A DNA stretch of 64,000 nucleotides from Klenkia brasiliensis (GTDB taxonomy: Bacteria > Actinomycetota > Actinomycetes > Mycobacteriales > Geodermatophilaceae), in contig NZ_FNCF01000007.1 of assembly GCF_900100695.1 (NCBI RefSeq), positions 140,154 to 204,153 on the forward strand, in the 5' to 3' direction. The notes under the pieces are model-generated. The model saw only the letters and a list, made by a program, of their open reading frames with translations, was not told where the DNA came from and did no database searches. Made by a program: the position numbers and the translations under genes. Positions within the stretch are counted from its first letter, which is position 1, and every line of letters starts with the position of its first letter. This document shows positions 55,142 to 63,392 of the stretch, piece after piece.

Positions 55142-55951
55142 GTGGCCCTCGTCGACGAGCTCCGCCCCGGCGGCGAGGGCCTCTGGCGGGTCCTGGCGCT
55201 GCGCTACGCCACCCGCCAGGGCACCCGGGGCCAGCACTTCCTGGGCCACGACGACCGCTCGGCGCACCCGCACCCCACCGCGTACTACGTGTGGGTGGCG
55301 GTCTCGCGGTCCGCCACGGTGCTCGTGGACGCGGGCATCTCGGCCGCCCACGCGGCCACGGTCCCGGGCCTGGAGCACCGCGGGTCCCCGGTCGCGCTGC
55401 TGGCGGAGGTCGGCGTCGCCCCCGGGGACGTCGACGTCGCCGTCCTCACCCACCTGCACTACGACCACACCGGCACGGTCGCGGAGCTGCCGCGGGCCCG
55501 CTACGTCGTGCAGCGGGCCGAGTGGGAGTACTGGACCGGCCCGTGGGCCCGGCGGATCACCCGGGAGCACTGGCTGAACAGCCCCGCCGACATGGCGCAC
55601 CTGGCCGGGGCCGGCGACCGCCTGGAGCTGCTGGACGGCGACGCGGAGCTCGCCCCGGGCCTGTCGGTGCACCGGGTGGGCGGGCACACGGCCGGCATGC
55701 AGGTCGTCCGGGCCGCCACCCCGGCCGGCGCCGTCGTCGTCGCCTCCGACAGCAGCCACTTCTACGAGAACGTGGAGACCGACCGTCCCGGCACGCTGCT
55801 GCACTCCATGACCGGCGTCCACGGCGCCTTCGACCGGGTGCGCGAGCTGGCCGACCCGGGGCTGGTGGTCCCCGGGCACGACCCGGAGGTGCTGGCGCGC
55901 CACCCGGCGGCCTCGCCGGAGCTGACCGGCCGGGTGGCGCTCATCGGCTGA
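55142..55951 (+). CDS. Metallo-beta-lactamase-fold hydrolase (AHL-lactonase-like)
   Basis: 269 residues. Metal motif LTHLHYDHTGTV (HxHxDH), then VGGHTAGMQVV with the second-site His, ASDSSHFYENV with a bridging Asp, and VVPGHDPEVL. It belongs to the group annotated as N-acyl homoserine lactonase family, but many members hydrolyse other lactones or esters. It begins 4 nt after the symporter stop, so it is in the quinate/shikimate transport operon; a lactone or ester of such compounds is a possible substrate (inference). Confidence 0.87.
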   Translation: MALVDELRPGGEGLWRVLALRYATRQGTRGQHFLGHDDRSAHPHPTAYYVWVAVSRSATVLVDAGISAAHAATVPGLEHRGSPVALLAEVGVAPGDVDVAVLTHLHYDHTGTVAELPRARYVVQRAEWEYWTGPWARRITREHWLNSPADMAHLAGAGDRLELLDGDAELAPGLSVHRVGGHTAGMQVVRAATPAGAVVVASDSSHFYENVETDRPGTLLHSMTGVHGAFDRVRELADPGLVVPGHDPEVLARHPAASPELTGRVALIG

Positions 55952-55957
55952 GGCGCC

Positions 55958-56827
55958 TCACGGACCGCCGATGGCCGCCAGCTCGTCGAGCTCGTCGGGG
56001 CCCAGCACGCGCGCGGCGGCCTCGAGGTTCTGCTCCAGGTGCGCCACCGAGGAGGTGCCGGGGATGAGCAGCACGTTGGGGGAGCGGGCCAGCAGCCAGG
56101 CCAGCGCCACCTGCATCGGCGTGGTGCCCAGCCGGCCGGCCACCGACTCCAGCGCCCGCGACTGCAGCGGGGTGAACCCGCCGAGCGGGAAGAACGGCAC
56201 GTAGGCGATGCCCTCGCGGGCCAGCGCGTCGACCATCGCGTCGTCGTCCCGGTGCACCAGGTTGTAGTGGTTCTGCACGCACACGACCGGCGCGATCGAG
56301 CGGGCCTCGGCCAGCATCGAGGTGCTGACGTTGCTGACCCCGATGTGCTGCACCAGGCCCTCGGCCTGCAGGGCGGCCATGGTCTCCATCGGCTCGGCGA
56401 CCGAGCGCTCGACCGGCTCGGCGAACCCCGGCATGCGCAGGTTGACCACGTGCAGGCTGTCCAGGCCGAGGTGGTCGAGGTTGTCGTGCACCGCCTGCCG
56501 CAGCTCGTCGGCGCCCAACGCCTCGGGCCACTCGCCCTCCGGCGTCCGCCGCGCCCCGATCTTGGTCGTGATGGTCAGCTGCTCCGGGTAGGGGTGCAGC
56601 GCCTCGCGGATGATCTCGTTGGTCACGTGCGGGCCGTAGTAGTCGCTGGTGTCGATGTGGTCGACACCCAGCTCGACCGCCCGCCGCAGCACGGCCACCG
56701 CCGCGTCCCGGTCGGCCGGCGGACCCATCACGTGCGGACCGGCCAGCTGCATGGCGCCGTAGCCCATCCGCTGCACGGTGCGGTCACCGAGCTGGTACTG
56801 CCCGGCGTGGTCTGCCCTCGTCGTCAT
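55958..56827 (-). CDS. Aldo/keto reductase
   Basis: 289-residue NADPH-dependent TIM-barrel reductase. Catalytic set: Asp and Tyr in DHIDTSDYYGPHVTNEIIREAL, Lys in LTITTKIGARR; the His position is LHVVNLRM. NADPH region GTSSVAHLEQNLEAAARVLGPDELDEL. It resembles the oxidoreductase/AKR group often co-encoded with MFS pumps. ATG start 27 nt after the stop of the MFS gene on the same strand; the two are probably an operon. Substrate unknown. Confidence 0.92.
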   Translation of the reverse strand: MTTRADHAGQYQLGDRTVQRMGYGAMQLAGPHVMGPPADRDAAVAVLRRAVELGVDHIDTSDYYGPHVTNEIIREALHPYPEQLTITTKIGARRTPEGEWPEALGADELRQAVHDNLDHLGLDSLHVVNLRMPGFAEPVERSVAEPMETMAALQAEGLVQHIGVSNVSTSMLAEARSIAPVVCVQNHYNLVHRDDDAMVDALAREGIAYVPFFPLGGFTPLQSRALESVAGRLGTTPMQVALAWLLARSPNVLLIPGTSSVAHLEQNLEAAARVLGPDELDELAAIGGP

Positions 56828-56854
56828 GTGCTCCGGTCTACTCCCGGAGGACGG

Positions 56855-58072
56855 TCAGCGCGCGGTGACGCAGGCGGTCGCGCCCTCCCAGGCGTCGACG
56901 TCGGCGACGACCGGGTCGGGGGTGCGGGCGTCGGCCCGCTCGGTGCGCACGGCGACCAGGCAGAGCACGGTGCCGGCCAGGGCGAGGGCCGCGCCCACCC
57001 AGATCGGCGCGGTGTACCCCTGCCCGGCGCTGAGCACCGCGGCGCCGAGCGCGGCCCCCAGGGCGTTGGCCACGTTGAACGCGCCCTGGTTGGCCGCGGA
57101 CACCAGCGACCCGCCGCGCACGCGGGCGGCCTCGATGACCTTGTTCTGCACGACGGGGCCGGCGGCGAAGGACACCGCACCGAAGAGCACCAGCAGGACG
57201 ACGGCGGCCACCGGTGTGCGCGCGGTCAGCGCGAACGCCGCCAGCAGCAGGGCGCTCACCACCAGGCTGGCGAGGACGGCGCGCAGCCCGAACCGGTCGC
57301 CGAAGCGGCCACCGGCGAGCATGCCGATCGTGGTGCCGATGCCGAACACCGCGAGCACCGGGGTCACCCACGCCTCGGGGAGGCCGCCGAGCTCGGTCAG
57401 GATCGGCGCGACGTAGGAGTAGACGGCGAACAGCGCGGCGAAGCCGATCATCGTCACGCCCAGGACCATCCAGACCTGCCGGCGACGGAAGGCGCGCAGC
57501 TCGCTGCGCAGGTCGGTCGCCTCGCCGGTCAGCGCCGGCATCCAGGCCAGCAGCCCGGCGATCGTCACCAGCCCGATGACCGCGCACCCCGCGGGCACCA
57601 GCCGCCAGCTGGCCTGCTGGGCCACGAAGGTGCCCAGCGGGACGCCGACGACGTTGGCCACGGTGAGGCCGGCGAACATCAGCGAGATCGCCTGGGTGGC
57701 CTTCTCCCGGGGCACCAGGCGGCGGGCGGCGACCGCGCCGACGCCGAAGAAGGAGCCGTGCGCCAGCGCGGTGATGACCCGGGCGACGACGAGGGTGCCG
57801 TAGCTGGGGGCCAGCGCGGAGAGCACGTTGCCGACCACGAAGACCGCCATCAGCGCGACGAGGGTCTGCTTCGGGGTGAACCGGACGCCGAGGGCGGTGA
57901 GCGTCGGGGCGCCGACCACGACGCCCACGGCGTAGGCGCTGATCAGCAGCCCGACGGCGGACACCGACACGTCGAGGCCGTCGGCGATCTGGGGGAGCAT
58001 GCCCATGACCACGAACTCGGTCGTGCCGATGCCGAAGGCACCGATGGACAGGGCGAGCAGGGCGCGGGGCAC
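56855..58072 (-). CDS. MFS transporter (DHA1/AraJ-like efflux type)
   Basis: 405 residues from the GTG at 58072, which has GAGGA 5 nt upstream; GTG 58084 is an alternative. Twelve helices. Blocks: SIGAFGIGTTEFVVMGMLPQIADGL (helix 1 of AraJ/PbuE-like exporters), LTALGVRFTPKQTLVALM, LAHGSFFGVGAVAARRLVPREKATQAISLMFAGLTVANVVGVPLGTF. These mark DHA1-type drug or metabolite exporters. Followed by an aldo/keto reductase gene. Confidence 0.9.
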   Translation of the reverse strand: MPRALLALSIGAFGIGTTEFVVMGMLPQIADGLDVSVSAVGLLISAYAVGVVVGAPTLTALGVRFTPKQTLVALMAVFVVGNVLSALAPSYGTLVVARVITALAHGSFFGVGAVAARRLVPREKATQAISLMFAGLTVANVVGVPLGTFVAQQASWRLVPAGCAVIGLVTIAGLLAWMPALTGEATDLRSELRAFRRRQVWMVLGVTMIGFAALFAVYSYVAPILTELGGLPEAWVTPVLAVFGIGTTIGMLAGGRFGDRFGLRAVLASLVVSALLLAAFALTARTPVAAVVLLVLFGAVSFAAGPVVQNKVIEAARVRGGSLVSAANQGAFNVANALGAALGAAVLSAGQGYTAPIWVGAALALAGTVLCLVAVRTERADARTPDPVVADVDAWEGATACVTAR

Positions 58073-58084
58073 AGCAGTCCTCAC

Positions 58085-58483
58085 AGGGCGCGGGTGGGCA
58101 GGACGTCTCCTGGGGCCAAGGCCGGATCGGGTCCCGACCATCCACGATCCCCGATGACACCGGTCACGTCGGCACCGACACCCGCCGGCCGCCGTCCGGT
58201 AGGCAGAACCGGACGGTGACGGAACCCCATGAACACGCCGTGCCGGGGTGACACCTCGCTGGGTACGGGTTTCGTCACGGCTGGTGATGATCGTCCCGCG
58301 GTGTGGGATGCGGTCGGCGCTGTGCAGCCACAACATCACCCAGGGTTGCTGATTGGCACATCTGGTGGTGACCTACCTCACTGAACACCAGTGATCCCGG
58401 TCCCCATCTGGTCACGGCCAGGTCACGGCATGTTTAAGTGGGTCCCGCCCTCCCCCCGAGCCCCACTGACGAAAGCCAGGTGC
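58085..58483 (+). promoter_or_regulatory. 399-nt intergenic regulatory region before the M23 peptidase gene
   Basis: Divergent gap with fewer G/C runs than neighbours, holding the promoter of the M23 gene. It contains the inverted repeat TCACTG-aacac-CAGTGA (58378-58394), the octamer GTCACGGC three times (58274, 58411, 58422), and a TTTAAG just downstream. No c-di-AMP (ydaO) riboswitch pattern was recognised, although such RNAs often precede actinobacterial wall-hydrolase genes. Confidence 0.5.
58410..58429 (+). promoter_or_regulatory. Direct repeat GGTCACGGC x2, MtrA-type site candidate
   Basis: GGTCACGGC (58410-58418) and GGTCACGGC (58421-58429) repeat with an 11-bp period, one helical turn. 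This resembles GTCACAGCG-type direct repeats described for the response regulator MtrA, which controls wall-hydrolase genes in mycobacteria and corynebacteria. They lie 55-74 nt before the M23 start. Confidence 0.45.
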
Positions 58484-59620
58484 ATGAGCCCGCAACACCC
58501 GGAACACCTCCTGGCGACGGGCAGGGATCGGCAGGTCGGCACGCTGGTGTCGGACGACGTCCGCAACCCCTCCACCGGGGAGTGGAACGCGATCGTCGGC
58601 ATCTGGTCCGACGAGTTCACCGCCGACCCGGTCGTCGTCCAGGGCCCGGCCACCGCAGCCGCGCTGCGCGCCGTGGCCGCCCGCGACCTCGTCGACCACA
58701 TCACCGGTGACGCCGGCGGCACCCGACCGGTCCCGCACGCGCAGGCCGCCGACGGCGACGTCGTGCTCGCCGACGCCCCGCGCGAGGACGTCGAGGTGTC
58801 CGCCGCCGAGATCATCGCGGCCATCGCCGAGGGCCGCGTGCCCCGCGGGCGGCACCGCCAGGTCAAGCCCGCCCGCACCCGGTCGCTGGCCGGCCCGGCG
58901 CGGATGCGCAAGCCGACCCTCTACCTCGCCGCCGCCCTCGCCGGGGCCACCGGCGTCGGCCTGCTGACCACCGGCGACCCGCAGGCGCAGGCCGGTTCCG
59001 CGGTCACCGCCGCCGAGGCCTCTGCCGCGCAGGCCACCAGCGTCGCCGACGCCCTGGGTCTGCAGACGCCCGACCCGGCCGTCGTCGAGAGCGACGCGGT
59101 GTCCCAGCTGCAGCAGATGGCCGCCAGCCGGGCGCAGCGCGAGGACGCCCAGGCCGCCGCCCAGGAGACGCAGGCCGCCGCCGACCAGGCCGCGATCGCC
59201 GCCGCCGAGGAGGCCGCCCGCCCCAAGGCCGTGCTGCCGGTCGACGGTGCGCGGCTGTCGAGCACCTTCGGCTACCGCTGGGGCACGCTGCACGCCGGCA
59301 TCGACCTGGCCGCCCCGATCGGCACGCCGGAGTACGCGGCCATGGACGGCGTGGTCATCAAGGCCGGTCCGGCCAGCGGCTTCGGCCTCGCGGTCTACAT
59401 CCAGCACGAGAACGGCGACGTGACCGTCTACGGCCACATGGAGGAGATCCTCGTCTCCGAGGGCCAGACCGTGAAGGCCGGCGACACCATCGCGCTGCTG
59501 GGCAACCGCGGCCAGTCCACCGGCCCGCACCTGCACTTCGAGGTGCACGTGGGCGGCATCGGCGGCGAGAAGGTCGACCCGATCCCGTGGCTGGCCGAGC
59601 GGGGCGTCTCCGTCCCCTGA
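58484..59620 (+). CDS. Membrane-anchored M23 peptidase (peptidoglycan endopeptidase)
   Basis: 378 residues. About 140 cytoplasmic residues (with VSDDVRNPSTGEWNAIVGIWSDEF), one membrane helix (about 145-163), a predicted coiled coil (about 203-246, Gln/Ala-rich), then the M23 domain: LSSTFGYRWGTLHAGIDLAAPIG with zinc ligands His270 and Asp274, YIQHENGDVTVYGHM, and HLHFEVH (349-355). It would cut peptide cross-links outside the membrane. The ATG at 58484 is chosen over earlier in-frame ATGs because those lie in the repeat-bearing leader. The long cytoplasmic N-terminus is unusual. Confidence 0.88.
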   Translation: MSPQHPEHLLATGRDRQVGTLVSDDVRNPSTGEWNAIVGIWSDEFTADPVVVQGPATAAALRAVAARDLVDHITGDAGGTRPVPHAQAADGDVVLADAPREDVEVSAAEIIAAIAEGRVPRGRHRQVKPARTRSLAGPARMRKPTLYLAAALAGATGVGLLTTGDPQAQAGSAVTAAEASAAQATSVADALGLQTPDPAVVESDAVSQLQQMAASRAQREDAQAAAQETQAAADQAAIAAAEEAARPKAVLPVDGARLSSTFGYRWGTLHAGIDLAAPIGTPEYAAMDGVVIKAGPASGFGLAVYIQHENGDVTVYGHMEEILVSEGQTVKAGDTIALLGNRGQSTGPHLHFEVHVGGIGGEKVDPIPWLAERGVSVP

Positions 59621-59655
59621 CCCCACCCGGCGGCCCCGTGGGGCACACTCCTGGC

Positions 59656-59688
59656 ATGCACGACGACGCATGCGAGGTGACGGGCTGA
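59656..59688 (+). CDS. Possible 10-codon leader peptide before the CDF gene
   Basis: ATG to TGA frame encoding MHDDACEVTG. Its stop overlaps the ATG of the cation-efflux gene (TGATG), a layout used for translational coupling. Metal-binding-type residues (His, Asp, Cys) are enriched, but the peptide is too short to judge. Could be chance. Confidence 0.25.
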   Translation: MHDDACEVTG

Positions 59689-60617
59689 TGGGCCACGACC
59701 ACGCGCACGCCCACGTGCCGCCCGGCGGCACCGCCTCGGCGGGGTACCGGCGCCGGCTGGGTCTCGTCCTGGGCATCACCGCCACGGTGCTGGTGGTCCA
59801 GGCGGTCGGCGCCGTGCTGTCGGGGTCGCTGGCCCTGCTGGCCGACGCCGCGCACATGGCCACCGACACCCTCGGCATCGCCCTGGCGCTCGGTGCGGTC
59901 ACCCTCGCCCAGCGGCCCGCGTCGGGCCGGCGCACCTTCGGCTGGCAGCGCATCGAGGTGCTGGCCGCGGTCGGCAACGGGCTGCTGCTGGTCGGCGTCG
60001 GCGCCTACGTCGTCGTCGAGGCCGTCCGCCGGATCGGCGACCCGCCGGAGATCCGTTCCGGCCTGATGCTGTCGGTCGCCGTCCTCGGCCTGGTGGCCAA
60101 CCTGGTCTCGCTGGCGCTGCTGCGCCGCGGCCAGGGCGAGTCGCTGAACATGCGCGGGGCCTACCTGGAGGTGCTCGGCGACGCGCTGGGGTCGGTCGCC
60201 GTCATCGTCGCCGCGGTGGTCATCGCCACCACCGGCTGGACCGGCGCCGACGTGGTGGCCTCCTTCGTGGTCGGCGCGCTGGTGCTGCCGCGGGCCTGGT
60301 CGCTGCTGCGCGACGCCCTCGACGTCCTGCTGGAGGCCGCCCCCCGCGGGGTGGACCTGGCCGACGTCCGGTCGCACATCCTGGGTGTCGACGGCGTCCT
60401 GGACGTGCACGACCTGCACGCCTGGACGATCACCTCCGGCCTGCCCGTGCTGTCGGCCCACGTGGTGGTCGCCGAGGACGTCCTCGCCGACGGCCACGGC
60501 GGCCGGGTGCTCGACGCGCTGTGCGCGTGCCTGGGCGGCCACTTCGACGTCGAGCACTGCACCTTCCAGCTCGAGTCGGCCACCCACCGCGCGCACGAGG
60601 CACCGGTCCACGACTGA
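59688..60617 (+). CDS. Cation diffusion facilitator (Zn/Co/Cd exporter)
   Basis: 309 residues, six helices. His-rich N-terminus GHDHAHAHV; metal site in helix 2, LLADAAHMATDTLGIALAL, and in helix 5, YLEVLGDALGSVAVIVAAV; cytoplasmic C-terminal domain VDGVLDVHDLHAWTITSGLPVLSAHVVV with typical CDF metal-binding His. Exports zinc or related divalent metals in exchange for protons. ATG 59688 is preferred to GTG-frame extension at 59670. Confidence 0.93.
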   Translation: MGHDHAHAHVPPGGTASAGYRRRLGLVLGITATVLVVQAVGAVLSGSLALLADAAHMATDTLGIALALGAVTLAQRPASGRRTFGWQRIEVLAAVGNGLLLVGVGAYVVVEAVRRIGDPPEIRSGLMLSVAVLGLVANLVSLALLRRGQGESLNMRGAYLEVLGDALGSVAVIVAAVVIATTGWTGADVVASFVVGALVLPRAWSLLRDALDVLLEAAPRGVDLADVRSHILGVDGVLDVHDLHAWTITSGLPVLSAHVVVAEDVLADGHGGRVLDALCACLGGHFDVEHCTFQLESATHRAHEAPVHD

Positions 60618-60657
60618 CCCCCCGACCGGGTCGGCGCCCGGGTGGGACAGTGGGGGA

Positions 60658-61614
60658 GTGCACGACCACTCCGACATGTGGATGCCCACGGATCCGCCCA
60701 CGTGGGCCCGGCTGTTCACCCCGCACCTCGACGGCTGGTCCTGGGTCGCCTACCTGACCGTCGCCGCCCTCCTCGCCTACCTGGTCGGCCTGGCCCGGCT
60801 GCGCCGCGCGGGCGTGCGCTGGCCCTGGTGGCGGACCCTGTCGTTCGTCACCGGCGCGGTGTCGCTGTTCGCGGTGACCGGCACCGAGCTGCACGGGTAC
60901 TCGATGGTGCTGTTCAGCGTGCACATGGCCCAGCACATGGTGCTGTCGATGGTCTCGCCGCTGCTGCTGCTGCTCGGCTCCCCGGTGACGATGGCGCTGC
61001 GCGCCCTGCCGCGGGGCAGGGGCACCGCCGGCGTCCCCCGGGCGCTGCTGCTGGAGGCCCTGCACAGCCGCTTCGCCCGGTTCGTCTCGCACCCGGGCTT
61101 CACGATCCCGCTGTTCATCGTGAGCCTCTACGGGGTCTACTTCACCCCGCTGTTCGACGACCTGATGGCCGACCCGCTGGGCCACCAGTTCATGCTGGCC
61201 CACTTCCTGGTCACCGGGCTGCTGTTCTTCGGGCCGATCCTGGGCGCCGACCCGTGGCCGCGGACCGTCGGGCACGCGGGCCGGATGCTCGAGCTGCTGC
61301 TGCCCATGCCGTTCCACGCCTTCTTCGGCGTCGCGATCATGATGGCCGGCAGCCTGGTCGTGGAGACCTTCGCCACCCCGCCGGCCGGCTGGGGCGTCGA
61401 CCCGCTGGCCGACCAGAACACCGCCGGCGCGATCGCCTGGTCCTTCGGCGAGCTGCCCACCGTGCTGGTGCTGGCCGTCGTGTTCTTCCAGTGGGCAGGG
61501 TCCGAGCAGCGCCGCAACCGCACGCGGGAGCGCACCATCGACCGGGTCGGCGACGCCGAGCTCGACGCCTACAACGCCCGGCTGCGGGCGATGGCCGCCG
61601 GCCGGCGGGCCTGA
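60658..61614 (+). CDS. ctaG: Caa3-type cytochrome c oxidase assembly factor, CtaG family
   Basis: 318-residue polytopic membrane protein, about eight helices. Seen: LFAVTGTELHGYSMVLFSVHMAQHMVLSMVSPLLLLLGSPVTMALRAL, YFTPLFDDLMADPLGHQFMLAHFLVTGLLFFGPILG, LLPMPFHAFFGVAIMM, with conserved His residues suited to copper or haem handling. This is the actinobacterial CtaG-like protein that helps insert copper into oxidase subunit I; a ctaD gene starts 2 kb downstream. GTG start with GGGGGA directly upstream. Confidence 0.88.
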   Translation: MHDHSDMWMPTDPPTWARLFTPHLDGWSWVAYLTVAALLAYLVGLARLRRAGVRWPWWRTLSFVTGAVSLFAVTGTELHGYSMVLFSVHMAQHMVLSMVSPLLLLLGSPVTMALRALPRGRGTAGVPRALLLEALHSRFARFVSHPGFTIPLFIVSLYGVYFTPLFDDLMADPLGHQFMLAHFLVTGLLFFGPILGADPWPRTVGHAGRMLELLLPMPFHAFFGVAIMMAGSLVVETFATPPAGWGVDPLADQNTAGAIAWSFGELPTVLVLAVVFFQWAGSEQRRNRTRERTIDRVGDAELDAYNARLRAMAAGRRA

Positions 61615-61621
61615 CCGCCCG

Positions 61622-62131
61622 GTGGCCCTCGCGCTGACCCTGATCGCCGACACGCACCTGCCGCGCCGGGCCAGGGACCTGCCCGCCGAGGTCTGGGCCG
61701 CGGTCGAGGGCGCCGACGTCGTGCTGCACGCCGGCGACTGGGTCGACGTCGCGCTCCTGGACGCGCTGGAGGAGCGGTCGCGCCGCCTGGTCGGCGTCGT
61801 GGGCAACAACGACCACGGCGAGCTGCGCGACCGGCTCCCCGAGGTCGCCCGGGTGGACCTGGACGGCGTCGCCACCGCCGTCGTGCACGAGACCGGTGCC
61901 GCGGCCGGCCGGGAGGCCCGCTGCGCCGCCGCCTTCCCGGACGTCGACCTGCTGGTCTTCGGGCACAGCCACATCCCCTGGGACACCACGGCCCCCGGCG
62001 GGCTCCGGCTGCTCAACCCCGGGTCGCCGACCGACCGCCGGCGGCAGCCGCACTGCACCTACCTGACCGCGGTCGCCGACGCCGGCAGGCTGCGCGACGT
62101 CGTGCTGCACCGGCTGCCACCCCGCCGGTGA
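61622..62131 (+). CDS. Calcineurin-like metallophosphodiesterase (YfcE/MJ0936 type)
   Basis: 169 residues. Metal-binding motifs in order: LIADTHLPRR (DxH), VVLHAGDWVD (GD), GVVGNNDHGEL (GNND), VFGHSHIPW (GHSH), then LLNPGSPTDRRRQP. Phosphodiesterase of unknown natural substrate. GTG start 7 nt after ctaG; its stop overlaps the next gene by 4 nt. Confidence 0.92.
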   Translation: MALALTLIADTHLPRRARDLPAEVWAAVEGADVVLHAGDWVDVALLDALEERSRRLVGVVGNNDHGELRDRLPEVARVDLDGVATAVVHETGAAAGREARCAAAFPDVDLLVFGHSHIPWDTTAPGGLRLLNPGSPTDRRRQPHCTYLTAVADAGRLRDVVLHRLPPRR

Positions 62132-62973
62132 ACCCGCCGTTGCCGCCGGCCGCGGTCGGGCTGCTGGCCTGCCCCGTGTGCGGTGCCGGGCTGGCCGCGG
62201 ACGACGCCGGGGTGCGCTGCGCCGCCGGGCACGCCTTCGACCGGGCCCGGCAGGGCCACCTGACCCTGCTGCCGCCGGGGGGCAGCCCGCACGCCGGGGA
62301 CTCCGCGGCGATGGTGGCCGACCGGGTCGCCTTCCTGGCCGCCGGCCACTACGCCGGGGTGACCGCCGCGCTGGCCGACGCCGTCCTCGCCGACGGCGTC
62401 CCGGGCACCGTGCTCGACCTGGGCGGCGGCACCGGCGCGCACCTGGCCGGCGTGCTGGACGCCGCACCCGGCGCCGTCGGGGTCTGCCTGGACGTCTCGC
62501 GGTACGCCGCCCGCCGGGCGGCCCGGGCGCACCCGCGGGCCATGGCGGTGGTCGCCGACACCTGGGCCGGCCTGCCGGTCCGCGACGGCGCCGTCGACCG
62601 GGTGCTGGTGGTCTTCGCGCCGCGGAACGGCGCGGAGACCGCGCGGGTGCTCGCGGTAGGTGGCCGGCTGGTCGTGGTGACGCCGGCCGCCGACCACCTG
62701 GGCGAGCTCGTCGGCCCGCTCGGCCTGCTGTCGGTCGACCCCGCCAAGGCCGACCGGCTGGCCGGGTCCCTCGAACCGCACCTCGTGCGCACCGCGACCG
62801 CCGGCCACCGGGAGCAGCTGGTGCTCGACCGGGACGCGGTGCGGGTGCTCGTCGGGATGGGTCCGCACGCCCGGCACCTGACGGGGGAGGAGCTGGAGCA
62901 GCGGCTGGCGGGGCTGCCGGACCGGGTGGCGGTGACCGTGGCGGTCGACGTCACCACCCACCGGCGGGCCTGA
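62128..62973 (+). CDS. RlmA-like 23S rRNA (guanine-N1) methyltransferase
   Basis: 281 residues. N-terminal zinc-binding knuckle LLACPVCGAGLAADDAGVRCAAGHAFDRARQGHLTLLPPG, typical of RlmA(I)/RlmA(II, TlrB), then DSAAMVADRVAFLAAGHYAGV and the SAM domain TVLDLGGGTGAHLAGVLDAAPGAVGVCLDVSRYAARRAARAHP. Probably methylates G745 or G748 of 23S rRNA; the latter can affect macrolide sensitivity. GTG start overlaps the previous gene (GTGA). Confidence 0.88.
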   Translation: MNPPLPPAAVGLLACPVCGAGLAADDAGVRCAAGHAFDRARQGHLTLLPPGGSPHAGDSAAMVADRVAFLAAGHYAGVTAALADAVLADGVPGTVLDLGGGTGAHLAGVLDAAPGAVGVCLDVSRYAARRAARAHPRAMAVVADTWAGLPVRDGAVDRVLVVFAPRNGAETARVLAVGGRLVVVTPAADHLGELVGPLGLLSVDPAKADRLAGSLEPHLVRTATAGHREQLVLDRDAVRVLVGMGPHARHLTGEELEQRLAGLPDRVAVTVAVDVTTHRRA

Positions 62974-62986
62974 CCCCGGACACGCG

Positions 62987-63021
62987 GACGGGGGCCCGGC
63001 CTGTGGGACCGGGCCCCCGTC
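62987..63021. terminator. Strong bidirectional terminator hairpin
   Basis: A perfect 13-bp stem, GACGGGGGCCCGG (62987-62999) with CCGGGCCCCCGTC (63009-63021), and a 9-nt loop. It lies between the converging RlmA-like and GlsB/YeaQ-like genes. No T-tract follows. Confidence 0.75.
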
Positions 63022-63057
63022 GGAGGTCCTGCGGGGCGCGGCGATCCGCGCCCGGGA

Positions 63058-63327
63058 TCAGCGCCGGACGCTGCGGCGGCCGGTGACGGCCACGTAGACG
63101 CCGAGCACGATGATCGCGCCGACGATCGAGCCGATCCAGCCGGCGGTGCCGAGCTCGAAGCCGTTGCCGCTGATCAGCGAGCCGAGCAGGTTGCCCACGA
63201 ACGAGCCGATGATGCCGAGCACGATGGTGGCGACCACGGACATGTTCTGCTTGCCCGGGATCACGGCGCGGGCGATGAAGCCGGCGACGGCGCCGATGAC
63301 GAGAAGGACGATGATGTTCCAGAGCAC
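63058..63327 (-). CDS. GlsB/YeaQ/YmgE family membrane protein
   Basis: 89 residues, three helices with glycines in the helices: LLVIGAVAGFIARAVIPGK, SVVATIVLGIIGSFVGNLLGSLI, GWIGSIVGAIIVLGVYVAV. Typical transglycosylase-associated/YeaQ small membrane protein, often stress-induced; molecular function unknown. GTG start 5 nt after GGGAGG... with spacer TCCCC. Confidence 0.92.
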   Translation of the reverse strand: MLWNIIVLLVIGAVAGFIARAVIPGKQNMSVVATIVLGIIGSFVGNLLGSLISGNGFELGTAGWIGSIVGAIIVLGVYVAVTGRRSVRR

Positions 63328-63392
63328 GGGGACCTCCCAGGGGTGACGGCTGGTGCCGTCGGCGCCGGTCTCTCCAACGCGGCTGATCATGT

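Noticed and set aside
58085..58483. c-di-AMP (ydaO-type) riboswitch before the M23 gene
   Set aside because: Expected from context in actinobacteria, but I could not find the conserved riboswitch sequence blocks.
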